A stretch of 64,000 nt of DNA from Asparagopsis taxiformis (Eukaryota > Rhodophyta > Florideophyceae > Bonnemaisoniales > Bonnemaisoniaceae), in assembly GCA_030407315.1 (NCBI GenBank), contig JALQPE010002093.1, positions 1 to 64,000 on the forward strand, in the 5' to 3' direction. The number at the start of each line of letters is the position of its first letter. Within the stretch, counting starts at the first letter, position 1. The translations under genes and the position numbers were made by a program. The notes under the pieces are model-generated. The model did no database searches, had not been told where the DNA came from, and was given only the letters and a program-made list of their open reading frames with translations. Shown one piece after another: positions 20,760 to 31,313 of this stretch.

Positions 20760-21840
20760 CCTTCTTCACTCTCCTTCAGTCCTGCCGTTCCTGCTTCACC
20801 ACTCCTGCATCACATACAAAACATCAACCCCAACAGTCAGATTCAAAAGCAACGCTTACCACGACAGATATACTAGGAACTCCCTTACTTACCTCTCCGA
20901 GAGGATGAGTGAATCATCCATCCTACACAAAATACAAACCATGATCCAAAAACCTTGCAATGAATAATCAAAGTCAGCAGTCCATATCTTCGCAAAACAA
21001 GTCTTGGTGCTCAATGAAACTTACCTTCCGTCATCACCATTCCTGCATCACCTACACAATATCGGAATCAACCACAACAGTCAGACTCAAAACCAACCTT
21101 CCCTCACAGCATACTTTCAAAACTCGCACACTTACCTTCGCTCCACACAATACACACCATGACTCAATAGGCTTCTAATGAAAAATATCGCATCAACGGA
21201 AATAGTCAGACTCAAAACCAACCTTCCCTCGCTGCTTACTTTCAAAACTCGCACACTTACCTTACCTGTTCCATCCTGCACACAATAAAAACCATAAATC
21301 ACGTAATCGTGTAGCCAAGAAAAGTAGTCAACATTCCGCATCTTCGCACAACCGGTCTAGGCGCCCAATGTGACTTACCTTCCGTCATCACTATTCCTCC
21401 ATCACCTACGCAACATCGGATTCAATCGCAACAGTCAGATTGAAAACCAACGTTTCCCTCGCTACATACCCTGAGAACTCGCAAATGTACCTCTCATCCA
21501 TCCTACACACAATACAAACCATGATCCAAAAACCTTGCAATGAATAATAATCATAGTCAGCAGTCCATATCTTCGCAAAGCACATCTTGGCACTCAATGA
21601 AACTTACCTTCCGTCATCAACATTCCTGCATCATCTACACAACATCGGAATCAACCACAACAGTCAGACTCAAAACCAACCTTCCCTCACAGCATACTTT
21701 CAAAACTTCACGTACCTCTCTTCCATCCTCCGCTCAATACACACCATCAGTCAACAGGCTTCCCATGAAAAATATCGCATCAACGGAAATAGTCAGACTC
21801 AAAACCCACGCTTCCCTCAACGCATACCCTCGAGGGTAGA
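20760..21840. repeat. Degenerate tandem array with periodic splice-donor-like motifs
   Basis: The motif gtcagactcaaaaccaacc recurs with variants near 20836, 21079, 21206, 21433, 21662 and 21791, and a larger block starting atgatccaaaaaccttgcaa recurs at 20940 and 21520 (579 bp apart). On the minus strand several copies contain GGTAAGT, a perfect eukaryotic splice donor, and some contain TTGTGTAGG-like acceptors. It may be an amplified exon-intron fragment; there is no intact frame. Confidence 0.6.
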
Positions 21841-21853
21841 GGATGGAACGAAG

Positions 21854-21891
21854 GTACGTGCGCGAATCTTGATCAAGATTCGCGCACGTAC
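21854..21891. repeat. Perfect 38-bp palindrome
   Basis: gtacgtgcgcgaatcttga is followed directly by its reverse complement with no spacer. It can extrude as a cruciform or fold as RNA. Confidence 0.95.
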
Positions 21892-22487
21892 AAAGCAAAG
21901 TCGGTCAAAGAAGATCAGTCGGTGATGAGGGCGGAGTGGAGCCTGCGGCGTCGACCGGATAGCTTTCTGCGTCCGCTTAAGTCTTGCTGTGCATACTCGA
22001 AATCATCGCCGGCAGTGAGATTGAGTATGGCCCAAGCCATGGTCTCTGATTCCCCGAACAATGAGATCCGGATCGAGAACAACGAATATAAACATATAAT
22101 CATATATATGAGAATCCATTTGCTTTCCTTACATGATCCGTGGCATATCCGCTGTAAAGCACATTCAGATTCCACGAAGTTTGGAAATAAAAAGTTTATT
22201 ATTACAAATGAATTAATTGAAAATTCATGTCCCAGGGCAGTCGTTCGTCCTTCCATGCACACGTTGCCAGCACGCAATGTGATGTAACAGTTGGAAATGA
22301 TTGAACTCTCGGTTAAATTCCACCGTTGGGATGTCAGCTGGAGTGAGCACAAAACTACTACCCAAAAAACTACGAACACGTTACATTCCAAGTCTCGAAA
22401 GCACCACAAAAATAAAATTGGTCGCATCTGGACGGCACAGTCTCCCCTGTTCAGCTCGCAATCCTCCCTTTTGCGTCAAAACTCGAC

Positions 22488-23266
22488 ATGGAATGCAAGT
22501 ATGAAGGGTGCTTCTACTACTGCGTAGATGCTTATGCGCTCGCGCTGCATGAGCGAACGTGTCACTACCGTTTCAACCCCTCTCTCCAACATTTCAACAA
22601 CGCTCGTGTCCCTGCCGTCACCCATGAGCCTGCTCGAAACGGCGACCATGATTCCCCGCAACCCAGCTCCCCAGACCCAGAATCTGGTCGTGCTTCCTCC
22701 AGCGACTCACCCTGTGACGCTCCACTGCCACCAACCTCAACCCCCTCCCGCGCAGACCTCCTCGTGCAATCCCTCGCCGCCAGTCTCACAACCCTCGAGT
22801 ACAAGGCCGGGGCTGGCCGCGTGAGCGAAGTCATCACCATCCTACAAGACCCCGCATTCTCCCTAGAAAAGTTCAACAGCGCCGTTCGCACCGTAGAAGA
22901 ATGTCGCCACGTTACCGCTTCCATGGTCGAAACACATTTCCGCACCGAAGGTTACAAGAGCCACATCATTCCAGACAAAACTGGTAAGTACTCGGCACAG
23001 CTGTACCTCCGCGACCCAGTCGACATGCTCCGCAGGCAGTTAGCACTGGCTAACGACCAAAATACTCTCTTCCACCCCTCCCCACAGACCGCCCCAGACG
23101 GCACCGCAATATTTTCTCATCCCCTACACACAGAATTCGCGAAAACGCTGCACCAGGTTACTAGACAGCGCGTGCAGCTCTCGGAAGATCCACAGGTCGT
23201 ATGGGCAGAGGAAACTGATCCCACCGCTTCCTCCTTTGCCGGCCTCCTCCAAGTGTACTCCGACAA
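22488..23266 (+). pseudogene. N-terminal part of a second DDE transposase (Plavaka/CACTA-like), truncated
   Basis: The ATG at 22488 opens a frame with a C2H2-like finger (Cys at residues 3 and 8, His at about 21 and 26), a Ser/Pro-rich linker, and then a conserved-looking region with HFRTEGYKSHIIPD and, close to the end, GLLQVYSDNTT. The last resembles the first catalytic Asp strand (SDKT-type) of CACTA/Plavaka transposases. Exactly there, at 23267, the sequence turns into another CACTA terminus, and the frame continues into transposon repeat DNA until 23312. All catalytic residues beyond the first are missing. Family assignment is from motif resemblance only. Confidence 0.5.
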
Positions 23267-23650
23267 CACTACGGTGTTGAGAATGAAAACAGACAGTAAA
23301 TTTACTGTCTGAGACAGTAAAAATTACTGTCTGGCCAAGACAGTGCGCGGAGACAGTAAAATTTACTGTCTGGAAATTTCAGAATACTGCTGCAGCAGTA
23401 AACTGGCACGAAATCTGGACAGTACCAAAAACAGTAAAATTTACTGTCCAGAACAGTAAATTTTACTGTCCGGAAGTGTTGCCGCCAGACAGTATGTGCA
23501 GACAGTACATTTTACTGTCTGAGACAATACATTGTACTGTATTACTGCACTGTCTGGGGAAATCTGTAGACAGTAGTGTAGATAGCAAATTGTATTGTCT
23601 GCGGGTAGTACCGTGCATTGTTTGACAACACTGTCTGGTGGAGTGGACTT
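23267..23650 (+). repeat. Second CACTA-type terminus with subterminal repeats
   Basis: CACTACGGTGTTGAG starts at 23267 in the same orientation as the left end at 17938. It is followed by some twenty acagtaaa / tttactgt motifs in both orientations, but apart from the first 14 bases it is not closely alignable with the 17938 end. It marks either a related element inserted into the transposase above or an older end. I found no matching right terminus. Confidence 0.75.
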
Positions 23651-24168
23651 AGAGGAAATATGGAGCATAGTGTTGGTGTGAAGGTAAATATTGGAATGGT
23701 GTGTGGTATACGACTATATTAATTGTGATGGTGCTTTACAGATAGTTGGGTGCGGGGAAGCTAGATGCTGAATAGGACGTTGGAGAAAGGAAGATTGGGA
23801 GAACAGAACATATCTGGTTTGTCTCACCGTAAGGAGAGAATGTACATAGTAGCTATAATATGTTGAGTTTAGCATTTCAAATTATACCTATCTATCTTTG
23901 CATTGAAAGTGTCTAGTAGGAGACGTCAGTCTGGTAGCGAGGTGTGGTATGCACAGGACGTGGGTGGTGGCAAAGGAAAGAATACGCACCATCCACCACT
24001 AAATTATGAAAAATAACCGTTACGGAGCACTGGGAAGCATTATTATTATGTAGAGTAGACCAGGATGGATGCATCCACTGAAATGATATTTGCTACAACA
24101 CTGCTGTACTAAGCGTGACATCCTTCAAAGCAATTCTCCTTTTAGCAAACTCCAATTGCAAGGTCAAG
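23651..24168. other. Non-coding spacer upstream of the coiled-coil cargo gene
   Basis: I see no ORF or repeat of note. An A/T-rich stretch around 23850-23900 may hold promoter elements for the gene starting at 24169. Confidence 0.4.
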
Positions 24169-25695
24169 ATGAATCCCGAAACCTCCGTAAGCATCGCCGC
24201 ATTTTCCGAAATAACGCGTGAGGGCTTTTCGAACATCACTGCAGAGTTGAAAGCCCTGAGTGATAAAATGGATGCCGTCGAGAAGAGCACCATTCAATTA
24301 CGCGAGACTCTCGGAAATGTCGCCAAGACTGTCTCCATGCTAAACACCGATATGCAGGAGGTCAAGAGCATCGTCGATGGGCTTCTGAGCCAGGGACAAG
24401 GACATCCGAAGAAGATCGCCTCCGAGAAGGACAGGGAACGTCTCCGCATTGCGCAGGATGCGGAGAAATCGTTCACGTTCGAAATGGTGTGTGCTGTGCT
24501 GTGTGCTGTTGTTCCAACGTACACGAAGGCAATGGTGGATAAGAGGGATAGGCATTTCAACGGATGCCAGCTAATCAATACGCTGATGTTCGCCAGGCAG
24601 AGCAATGAGCGAAAGGATGTGTTCAATAGGACGCTTGCCGGCCGGAACCACATTGAATTGCGCTGCCAAGTTGTGACCTCTTTAATCAAGAATACGTGTC
24701 AAAACAATTCTTTCAGAGAGGGAGGAGACCGTTCCAGCTCCAATGGAACGTCGGAAGGTATCGAACGGTGGAGGGCGCGGGGGTATGTGACTACCGGGAC
24801 CATTGAGGAGACAATTCGCGGAACGGACTCTGCTCGCATGGATGGAATGCATGGGACGTCCGAGGGAAGTGATGGGGCCGCTCGAAAGCAGAAGCGAAGA
24901 AAGGTTGGAGACAATGGGCCGTTGCACAGAAAGGAGGTAGGCATCACTGTGACGAAATCGGCACTCACAGCAGTGACCGGGTTTATGAACAAGTCCAGAG
25001 ATCATGTGCGAAACCGGTTCATCCGAGATCTTGGATTCGTTCTATACAGTGGGTTTCAAGGTTCAGTCCGAATGGAGCATCATTTGCACGACGGTGGGCT
25101 GGACATTGAGTCAGTTCCAAGTCTGTACTCGGCGCAGAGGAAAATGAATGCAGCGGAGCGTGCAGCAATGGATGACAAGAATATGAAGATTCTTCGCGAC
25201 TTCATTGCAGTGCGAAAAGAAATGCTATTCAAAGTCGAGTACGAAGTTCAAATAATTGGAGAACCGGACAAGAGGTTTTTGACTAGGAGGATCAATTTAG
25301 TAGAGGTTGCACTGAACTTTGCAGTCGCCTACACGCAATGTTCTGATAAGAACATGTTCCTGCGACGTTCAGAATACTCCTTGCAATTCATCTACATACT
25401 TGCATACGGGTTCCGAACGATTTTGAAATTTCAAAGTGGAACAGAGGTGGAAGGAGCGCAAATCCGGGAAATCAATGAAGCAGTGAAACTGCTTCTTCCC
25501 GGGGAGCGGGTGAGTAGTCGGTTCATGAATGAGGAGGTTTTGACTATATCGCGTGATAGATATGAAGAACTGAACGTAGACGATGGGGGGGAATCAGTGC
25601 TGGAGGAGAGCTTCAGGTCTATGGAAGAGGACGGAGGAGATGCAGAATATGTGAAGGTATTCGTCGATGATGAAATCGAGAATGAAGGGGAGTAG
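24169..25695 (+). CDS. Coiled-coil cargo protein of unknown function
   Basis: The open frame begins further upstream at a GTG, but the first ATG, with A at -3, is 24169, giving 508 residues. Residues 10-75 are heptad-like (FSNITAELKALSDKMDAVEKS...), predicting a coiled coil. A basic stretch KQKRRK around residue 240 could be a nuclear localisation signal. The second half is helical and ends in a very acidic tail. I do not recognise a family. A homologous C-terminus is encoded at 63752-64000 on the other strand, with matching LLPGER / MLPSER, VLTI and YVKVF / YVEVF motifs, so this is a recurring transposon cargo gene. It is convergent with the next gene. Confidence 0.75.
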   Translation: MNPETSVSIAAFSEITREGFSNITAELKALSDKMDAVEKSTIQLRETLGNVAKTVSMLNTDMQEVKSIVDGLLSQGQGHPKKIASEKDRERLRIAQDAEKSFTFEMVCAVLCAVVPTYTKAMVDKRDRHFNGCQLINTLMFARQSNERKDVFNRTLAGRNHIELRCQVVTSLIKNTCQNNSFREGGDRSSSNGTSEGIERWRARGYVTTGTIEETIRGTDSARMDGMHGTSEGSDGAARKQKRRKVGDNGPLHRKEVGITVTKSALTAVTGFMNKSRDHVRNRFIRDLGFVLYSGFQGSVRMEHHLHDGGLDIESVPSLYSAQRKMNAAERAAMDDKNMKILRDFIAVRKEMLFKVEYEVQIIGEPDKRFLTRRINLVEVALNFAVAYTQCSDKNMFLRRSEYSLQFIYILAYGFRTILKFQSGTEVEGAQIREINEAVKLLLPGERVSSRFMNEEVLTISRDRYEELNVDDGGESVLEESFRSMEEDGGDAEYVKVFVDDEIENEGE

Positions 25696-25970
25696 TATCG
25701 GATGAAACCAGTTTCGGTGTAGTAGACGAAGAATGAAGAAATAAAATTTCTGTTGAGGTGAATTTTGTAATAGATGGAAGTAGATAGGTGCGAGACATCA
25801 GGAAACCAGTCAGACGATAGTGTCAAGTCGAAGGAACAGCGCAGAGACAGGTAGTGGAATAGTCGAAGTAGGAAGGGGCGAGGGTATCCGTCTTTACTAG
25901 AAATTGATGGCCACAGGAGCTCTAGAATGGAATACCCAGGAACAGGATAACTACGGATAGGTGTGCTTTA

Positions 25971-27332
25971 TCATTTTTGCTCCGGACTGCAGGTGGCAGG
26001 TGGAGGAGAGGGTGGGTGGGTAGTGTCTGAATCCGCATTGAAGCCAAGACGAGAGATAGCCTCATAGCCAATGTCTTCAAGCTCCTGGCATATAGTAGTA
26101 CCACTGAAAATACAGCAAGGTAAGCGTAGATGTAGTGTACCAAACGTCTCTGCGGTTGATAGAGGCTGGAAAGTGCTGTAACAAGCTCGGCGCTGAATAC
26201 GTCTCCACAGTAACGAAAACGTTGCTCCATAAGTAACAGTAGCCTTATCACGTAGGTGGAAAGAGTCCACGATGCTAGACTGTGATAGTTGGCTAAGACA
26301 TAGGGGATGTAAAAATGTATTGTTGACATGGTCAAACTCGTAGGAGTCTCTGCAAAGAACTGTCATACGTTGGTCTGGGCTGGACAGGACGTAAGCAGAT
26401 GAGCCGACGAGAAATGCGGAAGAAGGAGCATCATGAGAGCAGTCAACGTCGACTAGATTTCCTAAAATTCGGACAATCGATGAGCTGCCTCCATCGCGTT
26501 CCGCCCTGCTCTTCACCAATATTTTCTGGAACCCGTGTTGCGAGGTACCTATGGAGTCACATAGTGCCTGAAAGGTGGGGAAAATGATGGAAAGATCCGA
26601 CTCATTTCCAGAGGGAAAGGTGATGTCCTCAAAGGACGGCAGGAAGAGAACATCACGATTCTCTTTCGCCTTGCATTGAATGGCAATAGTGCGGAATTGA
26701 GCAAGGGAGCAGTCAGCCTGTACTCTGATTTCTTCTTGCGATGTTTGTCGCATTCCCCTGGAGTGCTCGGATTTTGTCATCCGGAGGGAGAGGGGCTTGT
26801 CCGTGTACACACCAAGCTTCTGAAACAGAATGCTACATACAGTCAGAGCAGAGGAGGTCATGGAGCTGTTGGAATCGAATGGAGGGGGAAGAGGATGTTT
26901 GGCAGCTGACTCCAGCTTTTCCAATCTTGCCAGCATTTCTGCTATGGTCTTCTTCATTTGATCCGCAGTGCAATCTTGAAGGATGCCGCGGTGGCGGTGG
27001 CGAGTGTGGTCAATGCCGTAGTCCGGGTCTCTCTCTGCTGGGGATGCAGGTGAGTCCATACTGCGAAGCTCACCACTTCGCCACGGGAGAACCCTTCCGG
27101 AATCCTTGTCGACGAGCTCGTTACGATCTGAAATCTTGACTTGAGAAAGGGTAGAGTCGAAACCATATTCAGCTTTGTATTCGAGCAATGCATGGAGGAA
27201 TGGGTCTGTTTCGGTCTTGACCTGAGTAATTTCCTTGACGATTGCAGACCACCACACAATTTTTCGTTTCCTCCCAAACGGCCGAAGTTCCCATTGAACT
27301 TCTATAACGTCGTTTGGAGCGAGAGGAAGCAT
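25971..27332 (-). CDS. Cargo protein with possible Tudor-like N-terminal barrel
   Basis: The ATG at 27332 opens an uninterrupted 453-residue frame. The first 90 residues alternate hydrophobic and polar residues around aromatic positions (VIEVQWELRP, KIVWWSAIVKEI, LLEYKAEYGF, GRVLPWR), a pattern like Tudor or Agenet barrels that read methylated residues. This is a resemblance, not a confirmed domain. A short helical segment (MKKTIAEMLARLEKLESAAK) follows, then a globular C-terminal part with no known motif. It is divergent from the ParB-methyltransferase-SET gene; the 513-bp interval between them probably holds both promoters. Confidence 0.65.
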   Translation of the reverse strand: MLPLAPNDVIEVQWELRPFGRKRKIVWWSAIVKEITQVKTETDPFLHALLEYKAEYGFDSTLSQVKISDRNELVDKDSGRVLPWRSGELRSMDSPASPAERDPDYGIDHTRHRHRGILQDCTADQMKKTIAEMLARLEKLESAAKHPLPPPFDSNSSMTSSALTVCSILFQKLGVYTDKPLSLRMTKSEHSRGMRQTSQEEIRVQADCSLAQFRTIAIQCKAKENRDVLFLPSFEDITFPSGNESDLSIIFPTFQALCDSIGTSQHGFQKILVKSRAERDGGSSSIVRILGNLVDVDCSHDAPSSAFLVGSSAYVLSSPDQRMTVLCRDSYEFDHVNNTFLHPLCLSQLSQSSIVDSFHLRDKATVTYGATFSLLWRRIQRRACYSTFQPLSTAETFGTLHLRLPCCIFSGTTICQELEDIGYEAISRLGFNADSDTTHPPSPPPATCSPEQK

Positions 27333-27845
27333 GTTGGGATAGCTATGGGATAGAATTGTTGTATTAGTGAAAGCCTAACCGTTACCTTCTGCTAAAGAGT
27401 AGTATATACTAGGAGGATTGGAAAGGTCCAGAAGAGATGTTTAGGTGGTGTAGAAATAGAATGGACAATTGACAAAATTGACACGTCAGTGTGGATGATG
27501 TCTGCCATGAACTGATTGCAGCATAAAATTTGATGTGAATAATCGTTCTAGAAGTGAATGTCGGATGCATACGATTGGACTACAAAGATACGCTTAGAGA
27601 TGTTACGGGGCCCAATAAATTGCATGGAAAAATATTTTGAGTATTACTTTAGTATTACATTGATTATTGAGCTAACAGTCGATGTAGTTATCTTGTAAAG
27701 GTTCGGACAGGGGTGGAAAGGAAACAGCCACCGAAGTGCTACCACTCGCTGACACTTTGTTTTAAACAACCAACTTCTGCTTTGCGCCACCCTGGTCAAG
27801 CAGCAACCAACTATCCCTTTCTTAAAAACTCTACCTTTGTTCGCC
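27333..27845. promoter_or_regulatory. Divergent promoter region
   Basis: This A/T-rich interval separates two divergently transcribed cargo genes. An agtatatact stretch at about 27402 could serve as a TATA element. No repeat of the palindrome family is present here. Confidence 0.35.
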
Positions 27846-30800
27846 ATGGAAGGAACGTTCCACAATCACGGTGAAAAGCACGACGGATGGGTGTTCATCG
27901 ACCCCAATCAAGTCAGCAAATTCGTATCGATTCGCGATGTTGATGCAAGTCATGTGGAAGCGCTCATGGAGAGCATTCGCAACAGCGGTTATGACACAGC
28001 TCATCCCGTGACTGGCAGGTTTCGAGAAGGCGTTCTGGAGATATTGGATGGAGCGCACCGCTGCATGGCAATTGTACGTGGAATGGAGAAGGGCGTCTTT
28101 CCTCCTGGCGTTACGATTCCTATGCGAGAAGAGTCTATCGTGGCGGACACCAACAGCAGTACTGCTGTTGTGCTGGACCGTGTGAGAGCGACGACATCCA
28201 ACGACATTGCAGGCCTGCAAAGGCGCATGATGTTTGTTGAGTATCTGATGATCGCCGTTGATCTCAGAGACGAGTACTGGGTCCAAAAAGGAAAGGACAA
28301 GTACGCTCATATTTCGTCTGTGAGGATGGCCGATGTGTTGGGCTGGATCAAGTCCTGCGATCCAAGCGGCCAAATTGCTTCAAGCCTGAGTGGTAAACCG
28401 CAGTACAGCTCATGCATGTCTATCCTGGCTGTGCTTCGGCCGTATCACCGAGCAGAAGATTCGAGTGCGATTGATTTGCGTCTGTGGCAAATGTTTTGTC
28501 ATGCATGGGGACTCAATGCAGAGATGGGTGATTCTCCGAGGATGGTTGAGTTTCCGAAACAGGTGGGGGTGACTAGTTCTCGTGCCGTCGAAATGTTTGG
28601 CAAGACACCCCGCGGAGAATTGTCCTCTCCACTGAACCGCGAACTGCTTTCGAGCAGGTACTTTCTAGACGGCGCTACATCCGACATGCAAGATTCTTTG
28701 CAGGCTAGCCAGAAGCGGTTCAGGAGGCTGATGGTTATGATGTGCCAGTGTATCTTGGCTATTCGCAGTAAGGAGATGGGCAGTGCGCCATCTAGGCGGG
28801 CCAGAGCCACATCCGGGGCCATTGGTGGTGGTGGAATGGTTGGAATTGCAACATCCAGTGCGCAAGCCAACCAGCTTGGATTTGTTGTCGACCGTGTGTT
28901 AGCTGCGTGGGATACCGGGGCAAGAGTGTTGGGGTATGAGGATGTTGAATCGATGTGCTGGCCGTTCATGGTATTCGATCCTGCGAGCCTTTGCTTCAGG
29001 TCACTCCCGAATCGGTCTGATGGCTGCGCGGTCGAGGAGCATCGGAAAAACCTGACCATTGTCCCGAAAACTGTAGACAGTGAAAACGGGTTCTGTGCCG
29101 ACCTTCCAGTGGCTGTGGATGCAAGGCTGCGATCATTGACAAGCGCCTTCCTGCTGTCGATACGCCAATGTGTCACTGAGGTGAATGTGTTCGCCGAGCG
29201 TGGTCAGCTGATGCAGAGACTTCGAGCCTTGCTTTTCGACACTCCTGACAAGTTCGGATTGAACTCGTTCATGCGAGCCAAGTTGAACACGTCTCATGCC
29301 CTGGATGGTCAGAGGAGGCTGAAGGCTTGGTTATTGCGAACCCGAGAGCAACGAAAGCTTCCTCTGACCATGGATGAGTTGCACAGTCTTGAGGATACGC
29401 CCGAGCCTGGCATCCTTGAAGGTGCACCTGCGCAGATGGAAATATCCGCAGCAGTGCCAAACAATGGCAGCGAGGATATAGAAGAGGATAGTCTGGAGCC
29501 ACAGAGGAAGAAGGCTAGGCTGGAGCGCGGTGGTGGAGAGGACGATAATGCGGCGGTTGCTAGCGAAACAGCAACAAGAGAAGGTGCGGCCGAGGATGAC
29601 GCTATGGAGGTTGACACTGTATCGCCTACAGAAGCACCGCTCGTTGACGTCGGAAAGGAATCCAAGCCGGAATATGTCACCAAGCTGGAAGCTGTGATGG
29701 GGCGTTACATTCACACTGTGAATTGTGACGCCACTGATGTAGCCAAAGAGGTGGAGGACAAAATTAGTTTCCTGGAAGATGGCGTGTTGGAGGACAGTGT
29801 TCAGCTTGTGCTCACTGATCCTCCATTCAACACGAGGCGGGAAGGCGGCAGAGAAAACTCGGAGTACGATATTCTGGAGCCGGAAGAGTTGGCGAGTGTT
29901 GCGTGTGAAATAGTTCGAGTTCTTCGGCCTGGCGGTCATGCTCTAATCTATTCCAGCGTGCGCCAACTCGTGGCATGGATGGATGCAATCAGAAATGCCG
30001 AGCCTGGCAAGATGATTGTGGACAGTGTTCCAGTCGTGCTATCTCGCCGACCACACAGCTTTACGTCCAATCCATCGACGAAAACGTGCACACTGCATAA
30101 TATGCACGATTTCGTTATCCATGCGTATAAGCGGGGGAAGGGTATGGCTGCATACGATATGGTGGATTACAGGTTGCACAATCCGGACATATCGAGGCAC
30201 CCTGGGTTCACCAACGCGATTGACAACGTTCCGAGGTTGTCGGCTGGTGAAGCTCAATACGATGGGCAGAACAACCGACTGCGCCATGAGCAGAAGGCGT
30301 TGACCACTCTTCGTGAGCTTCTGGAACGATTTTCGAAGCAGAACGATATCGTGATGGATTTCTTCTCGGGAACATACAGCACAGCCATAGCGTGTATGAC
30401 GTTGAGGGATGGTACGTATCGTCGGTTCATTGGGTGTGAGAAGGAAAAAAGGTGCCACGATGCATCGCAGGAGTGGATACTGCATGCTTTCGTCAGTGAG
30501 GTGAAAGCCGGGCGATATGGGGGGATCTTGCAGCGTGAGGTGGAGAGTATTCTTGGGGACGAGTCGGTACCGGTCACAGGAAAAGCTCCAAGGCTTCGTC
30601 AGAAGCACATCTCAGATGCACCAGAAGGTTTACCTGCTGTGACAGCATTGCCGAACCATCTGCTTGTGTTCGTTGCGTCAATGAAGAAGGACGGTTCTAT
30701 GCTTCACAGATTGAGCGGGGTGCCTATGGACCAGTGGCCGGCCGAGGACATGCACTCGTTTTGGAGCATAGACCCGGACGCGATTCTGGCTGCTGATGCC

Positions 30801-31313
30801 GCATTCTACGGTGTCTATGTTTCGCAATCGGAGGTAAGAGGTGGTGGGTTTGGCGTATTCGCGGCGAAGAAACTGAAGAAGGGGACGGTCATTGGCTGGT
30901 ACAACGGGACGATTTTCTATGCGAAGATTCGAGACTCGGAACCGCAGAGATCAGTGATGTACGGCCCGGAAGGATTTGGGTGCACAGGACAGAGGTTCCA
31001 GGACTACAACATGGAATTGGAAACCACGTACATAGGGAGGGGTGCACCTGTTCGGAAGGTCTGGCTCGTTCCAGCGGTCTATAATTGTACCAGCTACCTC
31101 AATGATTGTCGGGTCATTGACGGAACGGAGAAAGCGACCGAGGTGAGTCGAACACAGTCAGCCGAGTTTCGACAAGGCGATGCCATAGACAAACCGGACT
31201 TTGCTTCGAATATCAAGAATCCCCATGCTGTCAAGGTCGTTCTGACCAGAGACGTTGAAGCTGATGAGGAGATATTTGCTGACTATGGTAGAAAATATTG
31301 GCCAGCTAACTGA
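27846..31313 (+). CDS. ParB-like / DNA methyltransferase / SET domain fusion protein
   Basis: The start is the ATG at 27846 in an excellent context (cgccATGG); 1155 residues, no introns needed. Residues 15-110 look like a ParB/sulfiredoxin-fold domain with LDGAHRCMAI (D68, H71, R72). A helical region shared with the two paralogues downstream follows, then an acidic linker (about 540-620). A DNA methyltransferase of the N4-cytosine/N6-adenine class has motif IV TDPPFN (D658) followed by motif I DFFSGTYSTA (D838), the order of the beta class. Residues from about 990 to the end are a SET domain: GGGFGVFAAKKLKKG, YNGTIF, NIKNPH and DEEIFADYG. It could methylate DNA and a histone lysine. I know of no such three-part protein; nuclear action is inferred. 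Confidence 0.88.
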   Translation: MEGTFHNHGEKHDGWVFIDPNQVSKFVSIRDVDASHVEALMESIRNSGYDTAHPVTGRFREGVLEILDGAHRCMAIVRGMEKGVFPPGVTIPMREESIVADTNSSTAVVLDRVRATTSNDIAGLQRRMMFVEYLMIAVDLRDEYWVQKGKDKYAHISSVRMADVLGWIKSCDPSGQIASSLSGKPQYSSCMSILAVLRPYHRAEDSSAIDLRLWQMFCHAWGLNAEMGDSPRMVEFPKQVGVTSSRAVEMFGKTPRGELSSPLNRELLSSRYFLDGATSDMQDSLQASQKRFRRLMVMMCQCILAIRSKEMGSAPSRRARATSGAIGGGGMVGIATSSAQANQLGFVVDRVLAAWDTGARVLGYEDVESMCWPFMVFDPASLCFRSLPNRSDGCAVEEHRKNLTIVPKTVDSENGFCADLPVAVDARLRSLTSAFLLSIRQCVTEVNVFAERGQLMQRLRALLFDTPDKFGLNSFMRAKLNTSHALDGQRRLKAWLLRTREQRKLPLTMDELHSLEDTPEPGILEGAPAQMEISAAVPNNGSEDIEEDSLEPQRKKARLERGGGEDDNAAVASETATREGAAEDDAMEVDTVSPTEAPLVDVGKESKPEYVTKLEAVMGRYIHTVNCDATDVAKEVEDKISFLEDGVLEDSVQLVLTDPPFNTRREGGRENSEYDILEPEELASVACEIVRVLRPGGHALIYSSVRQLVAWMDAIRNAEPGKMIVDSVPVVLSRRPHSFTSNPSTKTCTLHNMHDFVIHAYKRGKGMAAYDMVDYRLHNPDISRHPGFTNAIDNVPRLSAGEAQYDGQNNRLRHEQKALTTLRELLERFSKQNDIVMDFFSGTYSTAIACMTLRDGTYRRFIGCEKEKRCHDASQEWILHAFVSEVKAGRYGGILQREVESILGDESVPVTGKAPRLRQKHISDAPEGLPAVTALPNHLLVFVASMKKDGSMLHRLSGVPMDQWPAEDMHSFWSIDPDAILAADAAFYGVYVSQSEVRGGGFGVFAAKKLKKGTVIGWYNGTIFYAKIRDSEPQRSVMYGPEGFGCTGQRFQDYNMELETTYIGRGAPVRKVWLVPAVYNCTSYLNDCRVIDGTEKATEVSRTQSAEFRQGDAIDKPDFASNIKNPHAVKVVLTRDVEADEEIFADYGRKYWPAN

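Noticed and set aside
22984..23001. GTAAGT...CACAG as a tiny intron in the truncated transposase
   Set aside because: The reading frame is open through it and the interval is too short for a spliceosomal intron.
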